Origin: CAWHJN01 sp963829705
GTDB taxonomy: Bacteria > Bacteroidota > Rhodothermia > Rhodothermales > BA12
Assembly (NCBI GenBank): GCA_963829705.1
Contig: CAWHJN010000001.1
Span: 806,001 to 870,000, forward strand
Reading direction: 5' to 3'
DNA: 64,000 nt
Part shown: positions 44,298 to 54,948 of the stretch, in pieces
Layout: each line of letters opens with the position of its first letter
Position numbering within the stretch: the stretch's first letter is position 1
Position numbers and translations under genes: made by a program
The notes under the pieces: generated by a model
Databases searched by the model: none
What the model was told of the DNA's origin: nothing
Seen by the model: the letters and a program-made list of their open reading frames with translations, nothing else

Positions 44298-45476
44298 ATG
44301 ATAGACCCGGCGGATTGGACTGACTGGCGGTGGCAGATGCGCCACCGCGTGCGGACGGAAGAAGCGCTGCGCGCGTACGCCACACCCACCGACGACGAGC
44401 GCGCCGCCTTCGCGGCCACCGCGGGCATCTTCCGCTGGGCCGCAACGCCGTACTACGCCAGCCTCATCGATCCCGCCGACCCCGGCTGCCCTATCCGCAA
44501 GCAGGTGGTGCCGACGATGGCCGAGATGCAGCCGGACATCGTCGGCGTCGAGGACCCGCTGGAAGAGGTGGCCCACAGCCCGGTCAAAAACCTCATCCAC
44601 AACTACCCCGACCGCGTCGCCTTCTGCGTCACGAGCGAGTGCGCCATCTACTGCCGCTACTGCCTGCGGAAGCGCATGGTGGGCGACAGCGAGATGATGC
44701 TGCGGAAAGACGAGATCCGCGAGGGCCTCGCTTACCTGCGCGCCCACACCGAAATCCGCGACGTGCTGCTCACCGGCGGCGACCCGCTCACGTTCTCCGA
44801 CAAAAACCTCGACTGGCTGCTGACCGAGTTGCGCGCCATCCCGCACCTGCAACTCATCCGCATCGGCTCGCGGATGCCGGTGAAGCTCCCCTTCCGCATC
44901 ACGCCCGAGCTGTGCGCCGTCCTCGAAAAGCACCACCCGATCTGGGTCAACACGCACTTCAACCACCCGCGTGAACTCACCGCCGACGCGGCCCACGCCA
45001 TCGACCGGCTGCTGCGCGCGGGCGTGCCGGTGGGCAACCAGACCGTGCTTTTGCGCGGCATCAACGACGACGTCGAGACGATGAAGGCGCTGTGCGAGGG
45101 CCTCGTGCGGATGCGGATCCGCCCGTACTACCTCTACCAATCTCAACTCATCGGCGGCACGGCGCACCTCCGCACCTCCATCGAGAAGGGCATGGAGATC
45201 ATGGAAGCACTGCAGGGCCGGACGACGGGCTTCGCCATTCCGAAATACGTGCTCGACACGCCCTTCGGCAAAGTCCCCCTCAACGGCTCGTACGTGCTGG
45301 GCCGGGCGGGTACGCGCGTGGTGATGAAGACGACGCGCGGGGAACTCTGGGCCGAGCCCAACCCCCTCCCCGACGGTGAGCAGACGACCTTCTCGCTGCC
45401 CGAGATCGCCCTGCCCCCCACCGCGCACACCCTTCCGGCCGACGCCCCGACGTTCGTGCCGACGCGCGTGGTGTAA
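44298..45476 (+). CDS. KamA family radical SAM protein (lysine 2,3-aminomutase-like)
   Basis: A 392-residue PLP- and [4Fe-4S]-dependent enzyme. The radical SAM motif CAIYCRYCLRKR gives the three cluster cysteines, and LTGGDPL and NTHFNHPREL are family blocks. The PLP-binding Lys lies in VLDTPFGKVPL. Compared with clostridial lysine 2,3-aminomutase, one of two substrate-binding aspartates is kept (LDTP), but the other (in YQCDLS) is replaced by Gln283 in YQSQLIGG. A substrate other than free lysine is therefore possible. Its neighbours suggest work with the ATP-grasp ligase upstream. Confidence 0.85.
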   Translation: MIDPADWTDWRWQMRHRVRTEEALRAYATPTDDERAAFAATAGIFRWAATPYYASLIDPADPGCPIRKQVVPTMAEMQPDIVGVEDPLEEVAHSPVKNLIHNYPDRVAFCVTSECAIYCRYCLRKRMVGDSEMMLRKDEIREGLAYLRAHTEIRDVLLTGGDPLTFSDKNLDWLLTELRAIPHLQLIRIGSRMPVKLPFRITPELCAVLEKHHPIWVNTHFNHPRELTADAAHAIDRLLRAGVPVGNQTVLLRGINDDVETMKALCEGLVRMRIRPYYLYQSQLIGGTAHLRTSIEKGMEIMEALQGRTTGFAIPKYVLDTPFGKVPLNGSYVLGRAGTRVVMKTTRGELWAEPNPLPDGEQTTFSLPEIALPPTAHTLPADAPTFVPTRVV

Positions 45477-45733
45477 ATCCGGGCAGAGCTGTCACAGAGG
45501 TGTTGCTTTTCTGGCACAGACGGAGCGCATGCGCACGAAACGCGGCCCGTTTTCGTTGGAGGAAAACAGCCGGGCGGGTGCTTCCACGCCGCTGCGCCAC
45601 GCTGGCAGAGGCGTGTGCCGTAGTTGCGGAATCCGAGGCACCGGCACGGTCTTTTCCCCTCTTTTGCAGCGAGGCGGCGCACAGGTTCATCCGGCCGTCT
45701 TTTCACCCTGCGACTGTTTTAGACCTGACGACG

Positions 45734-47329
<1,596 letters not shown>

Positions 47330-47350
47330 ACGCGCTGCGCGAGCCGCCAC

Positions 47351-47385
47351 AGGCCGGGGGTGCTTCTGCGCTCCCGGCCTTTTTT
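47351..47385 (+). terminator. Intrinsic terminator after htrA-like gene
   Basis: A stem AGGCCGGG / CCCGGCCT with an ~13-nt loop is followed by TTTTT, 22 bp beyond the protease stop codon. Confidence 0.85.
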
Positions 47386-47467
47386 GTTGGCTGTCTGGCT
47401 GGGACGCGCCCCGGCTCCCTACGGTGCATCCAACCCGAAGGCTGTAGGACCCAGCAGCCTACACGCA

Positions 47468-47520
47468 GGGCGCCATTCAGTGCGCCCCTACCCCGCCCCT
47501 CTGCGTTCCCACTTCCGAAA
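47468..47520. repeat. Interspersed intergenic element (between two terminators)
   Basis: AGGGCGC (47468-47474) / GCGCCCCT (47483-47490) is followed by CTGCGTTCCCACTTCC (47502-47517). It has the same two-part layout as other copies but lies in a convergent intergenic region rather than next to a start codon. Confidence 0.5.
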
Positions 47521-47525
47521 TCAAA

Positions 47526-47565
47526 CAAACGCCCCCTCCGCCACGACGGGCAGAGGGGGCGTTTG
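47526..47565 (-). terminator. Terminator of metalloprotease gene
   Basis: A perfect 13-bp stem CAAACGCCCCCTC / GAGGGGGCGTTTG (47526-47538, 47553-47565) lies 20 bp beyond the stop of the minus-strand metalloprotease. On that strand it is followed by a T-rich TTTGA. Confidence 0.75.
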
Positions 47566-47585
47566 TGTCTAAGACGAGATCCGGT

Positions 47586-50084
47586 TCAGGCGTCGCCCTT
47601 CGGGTCGAGGATCTGGTCGATGCGGTAGATCACGTCGCGCAGGTGGAGTTGCGTGGCGCGGTCGCTGGTGCGGCGCAGCGCCTGCTGTGCCTCCGACTTC
47701 ACCGTTTCCAGCTCGCCCCGCGCGAAGGCCCGCACGTCCGACTGCGCCACGTTGATGGGCGTGGCGGTCACGAACTGGCGGAACTGCGGCGGAATGTTCG
47801 GGGCCTCGCTGTTCATCAGGTTCTCCATCGCCTGGAGGTACGTGCGCTGGAGCGAGCGGCGGTAGACGTCGATCTCCTGCCCACGTGCCAGCTCCGTCCA
47901 GATGCCTTTGCGCACGTCGGCGAGCATCATCGGAGCCGTGTACGACGACTCGTCGAGCACCTCGGCCTCGATCAGGCGGCCCATGCGCTGCGCGTCGAGG
48001 AGGTTATTGAGCACGTTCGACTGCGCCGCGCGGATGCGTTCGAGTGCGCCTGCGTGTTCGATGCGCCGCAGGATGTCGGTGTCGAGCATCCACTCGGGCG
48101 TCTGGAACGCCTCGCGGTTCAGGAACGCCAGCGCCTCTTTCTGCCGCTCAGGCGGCGTGATCGCGTACACCGGCTCGCCCTGGTCGTAGGTGCGGTACGT
48201 CTCGTAGACGCCACCCACGTTCGCGGCCACGTGGCCCATGTAGCGGCTCCACTGCCCGATGACCTGGCCGTAGAGTTCGTCGAGGTTGTCGTAGTCCTCG
48301 CCCTCCTCGCGCGTCCACTCCATCAGTTTGGGCAGGATGCGCTTGAGGTTGGCGATGCCATACTCGGACGCCTTCACGGCGTCGTCGCCGAGGTCTTCGT
48401 TCTGCGACCGCGGATCGATCTTGAAGCCCGTCTGGCGTCCGTAGAAGTACTGCGGATCACCGGCGCGCGCTTTCACCCAGGCGCTACGCTCCGTCCCCGA
48501 CGCCATCTCGTCCGGGTACCACGTGTAGCCCCACTTGACGGCCCACTTGTCGTACTCGCCGATGGCCGGGAAGAAGTTGGTCACGCCGTCGCCGGGCTGC
48601 GCGATGTAGTTGAAGCGCGCGTAGTCCATGATGGACGGGGCCGTGCCGTGCGTGCTCGTGTAGGTGGGCGAGCGCAGCGAATCGACGGGGACGGCGAAGC
48701 TCGACCCCCAGTTGTGCGGCAGGCCCAGCGTGTGGCCCACTTCGTGCGACGACACGAACCGGATGAGCTCGCCCATCTCGTCGTCGGCAAAGCGCACGCC
48801 GCGCGCCCGCGGGTTGGCCGCGGCCGTCTGCACGAAGTACCAGTTCCGCAGCAGGTTCATCACGTTGTGGTACCAGCCGATGTCGCTCTCGAGAATCTGG
48901 CCCGTGCGCGGGTCGTGAATGTTAGGCCCGTACGCGTTCTGGATGTCGGAGGCGAAGTAGCGGATCACCGAGTAGCGCGCGTCCTCGGGGCTGAACTCGG
49001 GGTCTTCCTCCATCGTCGGCGGGTCTTTGGCCATGATGGCGTTCTTGAAGCCCGCCGCCTCGAAGGCCTTGTTCCAGTCGTCCACGCCCTGCTTGAGGTA
49101 CGGACGCCACTTCATGGGCGTGGCCGGGTCGATGTAGTAGACGATGGGCTCGACAGGCTCGACGAGTTCGCCGCGCAGGTACGCCTCGGGGTCTTTGGGC
49201 ACGAGCTTCCAGCGCACGATCATGCACTTGGGCTCGGCGCGCTGCAAATCCGATCCGTACTCGGTGACCGTCCGCGAGAAGAAGCCGACGCGGTTGTCGC
49301 AGTCGCGCGAGGCCATCATCTGGTCGGGCAGCATCACCATCGAGTGATTCATCTCGAGCGAGATCGAGCCGGTGGACGAGTTCGACGGCGGCGCAGCGGC
49401 GTCGTACGTCAGCACGTTTTTGACCTCGATGTTGCGCGGATAGCTCTTGGCCGACATGATGAACGAGCGGTCGCCGTCGAGGCGGCGCACGCGGTACTGC
49501 TCCCGCCGCCCGCTCTGCAGGCCCAGCGAGGGCACGTCGCCGGTGAAGAGCTTCGTCACCTCGATCACCTGTGCCGTCGAATCCTCGTTCATCGCCGCGA
49601 TGTCGAACGAGGCGATGATGGGCTCGAAGTTGGAGTTCTGGACAGCCTCGTAAATCGGGTCGTTCTCGGTGGCGACGTTCGAGTACGAGACGACGCGCAG
49701 CAGGATGTTGTCGGCGTTTTTCTCCCAGCGGACGACCTGCTCGTTGGCCTCTTCGCCGCCGTAGCCGATGTTGTCGGCGGTGCGCGAGATGCGGCTCACG
49801 AGCAGCATCTCTTCGCCGAGGAGCGAGTCGGGGATTTCGTAGAACAGCTTGTCGTCGATGCGGTGGACGACGAACATGCCACTGTCGCTGACGGCGGCGT
49901 CGGTGATGACCTCGCTGTACTTTTTCATACCGCCGTCTTTGGCAGCGCCGCCGGGGCGCGCGGAGGCCGACGCGGTGCCGGGCGAAGCCGAAGGGCCGGT
50001 GGGTGTGGCCGGGCGGCTGCCGGTGCATCCGGCCAGCACGAGCGCGCCTGCGCCGAGGGCTGTGAGGAATCGCGAAAGATGCAT
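47586..50084 (-). CDS. Zinc-dependent metalloprotease lipoprotein (DUF5117/DUF5118 type)
   Basis: An 832-residue lipoprotein. The lipobox is LVLAGC (Cys near residue 20), followed by a Ser/Pro/Thr/Gly-rich linker. The DUF5117-like region runs through the first half (FVVHRIDDKLFYEIPDSLLGEEMLLVSRIS). The metal site is the extended zincin motif HEVGHTLGLPHNWGSS, with the downstream Met-turn-like SIMDYARFNY. These are features of the metzincin-like proteases common in Bacteroidota. A DUF4953-like C-terminal part extends to the end. The start at 50084 begins the lipoprotein signal. It is probably periplasmic or on the cell surface; the substrate is unknown. Confidence 0.9.
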   Translation of the reverse strand: MHLSRFLTALGAGALVLAGCTGSRPATPTGPSASPGTASASARPGGAAKDGGMKKYSEVITDAAVSDSGMFVVHRIDDKLFYEIPDSLLGEEMLLVSRISRTADNIGYGGEEANEQVVRWEKNADNILLRVVSYSNVATENDPIYEAVQNSNFEPIIASFDIAAMNEDSTAQVIEVTKLFTGDVPSLGLQSGRREQYRVRRLDGDRSFIMSAKSYPRNIEVKNVLTYDAAAPPSNSSTGSISLEMNHSMVMLPDQMMASRDCDNRVGFFSRTVTEYGSDLQRAEPKCMIVRWKLVPKDPEAYLRGELVEPVEPIVYYIDPATPMKWRPYLKQGVDDWNKAFEAAGFKNAIMAKDPPTMEEDPEFSPEDARYSVIRYFASDIQNAYGPNIHDPRTGQILESDIGWYHNVMNLLRNWYFVQTAAANPRARGVRFADDEMGELIRFVSSHEVGHTLGLPHNWGSSFAVPVDSLRSPTYTSTHGTAPSIMDYARFNYIAQPGDGVTNFFPAIGEYDKWAVKWGYTWYPDEMASGTERSAWVKARAGDPQYFYGRQTGFKIDPRSQNEDLGDDAVKASEYGIANLKRILPKLMEWTREEGEDYDNLDELYGQVIGQWSRYMGHVAANVGGVYETYRTYDQGEPVYAITPPERQKEALAFLNREAFQTPEWMLDTDILRRIEHAGALERIRAAQSNVLNNLLDAQRMGRLIEAEVLDESSYTAPMMLADVRKGIWTELARGQEIDVYRRSLQRTYLQAMENLMNSEAPNIPPQFRQFVTATPINVAQSDVRAFARGELETVKSEAQQALRRTSDRATQLHLRDVIYRIDQILDPKGDA

Positions 50085-50266
50085 GGGGTTGGTTGGGAAT
50101 GGTGGAAATGCCTGCGCGCGTTCCCCCTTTGGAGCGCACATAGCACTTAACATACGCAACCTGTAGCCGCATGGAGAAGGGCAAAACGTCTTTCCGGGAG
50201 GCGGCGCCACGGGGTGCCGCGAGCCCCCAGAACGTCTCTACCACGCGGCCCGCACAGCAATGCAGC

Positions 50267-50368
50267 AGGGCGCACTGATCCTGCGGCTTCGCTCGGGATG
50301 CCGTTGCGCCCCTGCCCCCTCCCTCGCCTTCCCGTTCCGCGTTCCCCCCTCCGCGTCCGACCTTCTCC
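50267..50368 (+). repeat. Interspersed intergenic element (copy upstream of MBOAT gene)
   Basis: AGGGCGCA (50267-50274) / TGCGCCCCT (50305-50313) enclose a nested ATCC...GGAT hairpin. A pyrimidine tract with CCCGTTCCGCGTTCC (50331-50345) then runs to the start codon at 50371. Confidence 0.5.
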
Positions 50369-50370
50369 CG

Positions 50371-51810
50371 ATGCTGTTCAACTCGCTCGCGTTCTGCATC
50401 TTTTTCCCGCTGGTGGTGGCGGGCTATTTCCTGACGCCACCGCGCGCGCGGTGGGCGTGGCTGCTGGCGGCGAGCTACGTGTTTTATGCCTGGTGGAAAA
50501 TCGAGTACACACTCCTGCTCGCCTTCTCCACGCTGGTCGATTACGGCGCGGCGCGCGCGATGGGACGGCACGCGACGCGGCGCGGGCGGCGTCCGTACCT
50601 GCTCGTGAGCCTGGGCGTCAACCTCGGCGTGCTGGTGGGCTTCAAGTACCTCGCTTTTTTTTCCGAAAGCCTGGGCACGCTGCTGCATGGCGCGGGCATG
50701 GCGTACGCGCCCGTCGGGCTGAACGTGCTGCTGCCGGTGGGCATCTCGTTCTACACGTTTCAGACGATGGCGTACTCCATCGACGTGTACCGGGGCGCGC
50801 AGGCACCGGAGAAACACCTCGGGCGCTTCGCGCTCTACGTGTCGTTCTTCCCCCAGCTCGTCGCCGGGCCCATCGAGCGCAGCACGCACCTCCTGCCGCA
50901 GTTCCGCGAGAAGATGCGCTGGAACGACGCCCGCGTGGCGAGTGGTCTCCAGCTCATGCTGTGGGGCTTCTTCAAAAAGCTCGTCATCGCCGACCGGCTC
51001 GCGCTGTACGTCAATGAAGTCTACGCCGCGCCCGGCGCGCACGCGGGCTGGCCCGTGGTGCTGGCGACGTATTTCTTCGCCTTCCAGATCTACTGCGATT
51101 TCTCTGGCTACTGCGACATCGCCGTCGGCGCGGCACGCGTGATGGGCTACGACCTCCGGCCCAACTTCCGCTTTCCCTACTTCGCCACGTCGGTTGCCGA
51201 CTTCTGGCGGCGCTGGCACATCAGCCTGTCCACCTGGTTTCGGGATTACCTGTACCTCCCGCTGGGCGGTAACCGGGTGAGAAAGGCGCGCTGGGCCTTC
51301 AACATCCTCGTCGTCTTCCTCGTGAGCGGGCTGTGGCACGGCGCGGCGTGGACGTTCGTGGTGTGGGGGGCGATCCACGGGCTGTACCTGCTCGCGGAGC
51401 GGGCGTGGCAGGGCACGCGCGCGTGGCTGTGGTCGTTCGGCGCGCCCGTGCCCACGCGGCCCGGCTGGCACCGCTGGCTGGCAGCGCTGGTGACGTTCCA
51501 CCTCGTGCTTGTGGCGTGGGTGTTTTTCCGCGCCTCGACGTTCGACGCTGCGCTGCACGTGTTTGCGAGCCTGGTGGGCAGCGCAAATCCGTGGCGGCTC
51601 GCCAGCATCAACCCGTTCGGCGTCGTGCTCTCGCTCGCGGGCGTGGGCGTGCTGCTGGCCGTGATGGCCCGGCAGCAGCAGACGGGGCAGGAGGACGTCG
51701 TGCCGTTCCGGTCGCGGGCAGGCCGCTGGCTCTTTCACGCCGCCCTGGCCGCGTCGCTGCCGCTGTTCGGCGTCTTCGAGGAGATCCCGTTCATCTACTT
51801 CCAGTTCTGA
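50371..51810 (+). CDS. MBOAT family O-acyltransferase (AlgI-like)
   Basis: A 479-residue polytopic membrane protein of the AlgI/DltB type, which passes acyl groups across the membrane for O-acetylation of an extracellular glycan. It begins MLFNSLAFCIFFPLVVAGYF. Family blocks are LPVGISFYTFQTMAYSIDVYRG, FPQLVAGPIERS, FAFQIYCDFSGYCDIAVGAARVMGY, FRFPYFATSVADFWRRWHISLSTWFRDYLYLPLGGNR, and LWHGAAWTFVVWGAIHG, which contains the catalytic His. The next gene encodes an SGNH-like protein, the usual partner that completes transfer outside. Confidence 0.93.
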   Translation: MLFNSLAFCIFFPLVVAGYFLTPPRARWAWLLAASYVFYAWWKIEYTLLLAFSTLVDYGAARAMGRHATRRGRRPYLLVSLGVNLGVLVGFKYLAFFSESLGTLLHGAGMAYAPVGLNVLLPVGISFYTFQTMAYSIDVYRGAQAPEKHLGRFALYVSFFPQLVAGPIERSTHLLPQFREKMRWNDARVASGLQLMLWGFFKKLVIADRLALYVNEVYAAPGAHAGWPVVLATYFFAFQIYCDFSGYCDIAVGAARVMGYDLRPNFRFPYFATSVADFWRRWHISLSTWFRDYLYLPLGGNRVRKARWAFNILVVFLVSGLWHGAAWTFVVWGAIHGLYLLAERAWQGTRAWLWSFGAPVPTRPGWHRWLAALVTFHLVLVAWVFFRASTFDAALHVFASLVGSANPWRLASINPFGVVLSLAGVGVLLAVMARQQQTGQEDVVPFRSRAGRWLFHAALAASLPLFGVFEEIPFIYFQF

Positions 51811-51892
51811 CAGGCCGGGCAACGAACAGGGATTGCCCCCTCCTTCGCACCGCGCACGCTGCATCCCGTCCCTCCACGTTCGCACCTCCCCG

Positions 51893-52891
51893 ATGCGCTT
51901 CACCCTCCGCGTTCTTGCCTTCGCGCTGCTGACCGCCACGCTCTACCTTTCTGCGATGGCGCTGCTGGCGCTGGTGGAGGTCGGCGGCGCGCCGCTCTAC
52001 GAGGGGCTCGCGCGGTTGCCCCTGCGGCCCGCCGAGGGCGGTCATACAGCGGCGCGCATGGCGGAGTTCGACCGCCTATCGACCTCGAACGACACGCTCG
52101 ACGTGCTCTTCGTCGGTTCGTCGCTCACCTACCGGGGCATCGACGCCCGCGTGTTCGAGAGGCGCGGGTTGGACGTGTTCGCGCTCGGCCTCTCGTCGCA
52201 GACGCCCCTCAACTACGCGCCACTTCTGGCCGCGTCGCTGCCCCGCGTGCCGCCGCGCGCCGTCGTGTTCGAAGCGGCTCCGGACCTGTTCCAGAGCGAC
52301 GGCATGGAAGCGTTTTACGCCTACGCCGTCAACCAGCCGCTCGAAAAACAGACGCTGGCGATGGCCCGGAGCGTGCGGTCGGTGCGGGCGTTCAACCTGC
52401 TCGCCGCGCTGGCGTGGTACCGCGCCGCGCACCCGTACGGCACCACCCCGCCGCTGCCCGCCGACACCGCCGAGCGGTACGTCGGCAAGGGCTTCACGGC
52501 CCGTTCGGGCACGTTGACCGCTGCCGAAGCGCAGCGCGAAGCCGCTGCGCTGCCACCTGAAAATGGGCTGCGTCCGCGCCAGCTCGGCGCGTTGCGCCAC
52601 AGCGTGCGGCTTGCGCGGGCAGCAGGATCGGAAACCGCTTTCGTCGTACCGCCCACCCACCCGCTGTTCCGCGCGCACCGCCCGCGCCTCGACGTGCAGA
52701 CCGACTCGTTGCGCGCTATCGCCGCATCGCTGGGCGTGCCGTTCCTCGACCTGTCGCGCCTGCCGCTCGACCCGTACGCCGATTTCTCCGACCTCACCCA
52801 CCTGAGCGCGCGGGGCGTTATCCGCTACGACGCTGCCCTCGCGGATTCGCTGCACCGCGTGCTCAAAAGGCCCACGTCTGTAGTCCGATGA
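51893..52891 (+). CDS. SGNH-like membrane-anchored protein, partner of MBOAT acyltransferase
   Basis: A 332-residue protein with an N-terminal transmembrane helix (LRVLAFALLTATLYLSAMALLALV) and an extracytoplasmic SGNH-like domain. Block I is DVLFVGSSLTYRGID with the candidate nucleophile Ser. The C-terminal FSDLTHLSARGVIRYDAALAD supplies an Asp-x-x-His pair. It starts 82 bp after the MBOAT gene and fits the AlgX/AlgJ or DltD role in O-acetylation. Its 3' end overlaps the convergent serine hydrolase gene by 29 bp. The polymer modified is unknown. Confidence 0.7.
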   Translation: MRFTLRVLAFALLTATLYLSAMALLALVEVGGAPLYEGLARLPLRPAEGGHTAARMAEFDRLSTSNDTLDVLFVGSSLTYRGIDARVFERRGLDVFALGLSSQTPLNYAPLLAASLPRVPPRAVVFEAAPDLFQSDGMEAFYAYAVNQPLEKQTLAMARSVRSVRAFNLLAALAWYRAAHPYGTTPPLPADTAERYVGKGFTARSGTLTAAEAQREAAALPPENGLRPRQLGALRHSVRLARAAGSETAFVVPPTHPLFRAHRPRLDVQTDSLRAIAASLGVPFLDLSRLPLDPYADFSDLTHLSARGVIRYDAALADSLHRVLKRPTSVVR

Positions 52892-54840
52892 GGCCCCACG
52901 AGGCCAGGTGCGCCGCGACCACCGTGCAGGCGAGCGCGACAAGGAACGCATAGACGCGGACGCCCCGGCCCGGCCCCGAGTGTTTGAACAGCGCCCGCAC
53001 CGTCACGGCGAGCGCCCCCAGCGAGAGCACGGCGAAGCACAGCAGCAGCAGCCAGAACCCCACCGCCGTGCCGGTAGGGCGCCCGAGCACCGCCACAGCG
53101 TCGCCGCTGCCGACGCCCAGCACCAGCACCGCGAGCGCCGCCACGAGCGCGAGCACCGCGGTCGGCGGCAGCCACCGCACCCAGCCGCCGCCCCGGACCG
53201 AGCGCCTGCGTGTGACGGCAAGCAGGCCACGCGCCCCGGCCACCACCAGCGCGCTCACCATCAGCAGCAGACAGCCCACGAGCACGATGGGCGGAGCGTA
53301 GGCCGCGAGGGCGGTGGTGCGCTCGTAATTGCCTGCCCGCAGGTTGTCGGCGTCCCACGTCCGCAGCCCTGTCACCTCGCCCCGCGCGTCGCGCAGGAAC
53401 ACGACGCCGGGCACGGTCTGCTCCGGGTGTCGGAACAGGTCAGCTTCTACGGCCAGCAGCGTATCCGGCACGTCGCCAAGCAGCGGCGCGAAGATGAGCC
53501 CACCGCCTGCCGCCTCGACGCGCTGAACGTCCAGGAGGCGCTCGATGCCGGAGGTCACCTTCCAGTTGGAGGTTCGCTGCCGGTAGAACCCCGTGTAGTC
53601 TGCCCGGTCGGAGGGCGCGCGCGGCGTTTCCGGCGGCGGCGAGGTGCGTCCGGCGATCAGGAACTGCTGGATCGCGGATTCGAGCCGCCGCCGGGTCTCC
53701 GTGTCGTCGCCGTTCATCAGCAGCGCGTAGCCGACGCCCAGCGCCGGCTGGTAGGCATAGCGCGCGTACGCCGATGGCGTGCCCCCGGCGTGGCCATGCC
53801 ACAGGTACCCGCTGCCCCACGCCGTGTACGTGCCGAGCCCGTATCCCACCCGCAGCCCCGCTCGCGCCGCGTCCGTCGTCTTCGGCGTTTCCATGCGTGT
53901 CAGCAAGTGGCCTTCCACCAGCGAATCCTCCCGTTGCAGCAGCGCGTGGACGAACGCACCCAGGTCGTGTGCCGACGTGAGGAGGCCGCCTGCGGGGCGT
54001 ATGAGCAGCGGATACGGGACGAGCGGCTCCATCTGCCCGCCGAGGTAGTGGGCGCTGACGAGCGCACGGTCCACGTTTTCCACCCCGAAGCCGGAGTCGT
54101 CCATCCCCGCCGGCGCGAGAACTTCGCGCCGGACGAACGCCTCGAAGGGCTCGCCCGTCACCTTCTCGACGAGGTAGGCGGCCACGGCGTAGCCGCCATT
54201 GTTGTAGGCCATGTACGTGCCCGGAGGCCAGCGCGCCGTCCGCGGGGCCGGGTTGACGGCGAGGGCGTCGCGCAGCGACCCTTCATCGCGGCCAAAGGCA
54301 TACTCGCGCAGGTGGAGGTCGTCGAAGCCTGTCGTGTGCTCCAGCAGGTGCGCCACACGAACGGGGTGCGTGCCTTCCCATGGATTCTCGAAGGCAATCT
54401 CCGGGGCCACCTCGCGCAACGGCGCGTCGAGCGAAAGCCGCCCCTCGGCGACCAGCCTCAGCACCGCGAGAGCGACGAAGCTCTTGGAAACCGAGTTGGC
54501 CCGGAACAGCGTCCGCGCCGTCACCGGCGTCGCCTCGGCCACGTCGGACTCCCCGAAACCGCCCGTCCAGATCACGCCCGCCTCCGATACCAGCGCGACC
54601 GCCACGCCGGGCACGTCGCCCGCCGCGACGATCCCGGCCAGATGCCGCTCGATCCTCCACGAGCGCGGCGCTGTCGGCAGCGGAAGGCAGAAACGCGGTC
54701 TGTGCCGCCAGCGGCGTGGAGAGCGCGAGGGTGAGAAAAACGGCGGCGACCCTCAGCCTCGAACGCCTGCCTGTGCGCCTCCGTCGCGGCCCCGTGATTC
54801 GTCTTTGCCGGAGTCTTTTCGCATCGTGCCGGAGGTTCAT
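52863..54840 (-). CDS. Beta-lactamase-related serine hydrolase with C-terminal membrane domain (N-terminal frameshift)
   Basis: The reconstructed 658-residue protein starts at the ATG at 54840 (MNLRHDAKRLRQ). It has a signal peptide (LRVAAVFLTLALSTPLAAQ), then the class C beta-lactamase/PBP4* fold: SVSKSF (SxxK), YMAYNNGGY (YxN) and HGHAGGTPSAYARY (HxG). About five transmembrane helices occupy the last ~150 residues. One extra base (GAGGATC for GAGATC, near 54650) splits LVE from IERHLAGIVAAGDVPGVAVAL. Without correction the frame starts only at 54614 and loses the signal. Such proteins act as esterases or D-peptidases; the substrate is unknown. Confidence 0.8.
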
Positions 54841-54948
54841 GCGCCTTTCTCTGCTCGCGTTCGGGGTCCGTGGGAGGCGGCCCGCTACGGAAAGGTTCGC
54901 GTTGAGGTTACGGCGCACGGAACCGGGGAGGCAGGCCAGGCCTCCGTG

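Noticed and set aside
48922..51939. A 1005-residue minus-strand open frame
   Set aside because: Low-complexity Arg/His/Gly translation opposite the metalloprotease and MBOAT genes; a GC-rich antisense shadow.
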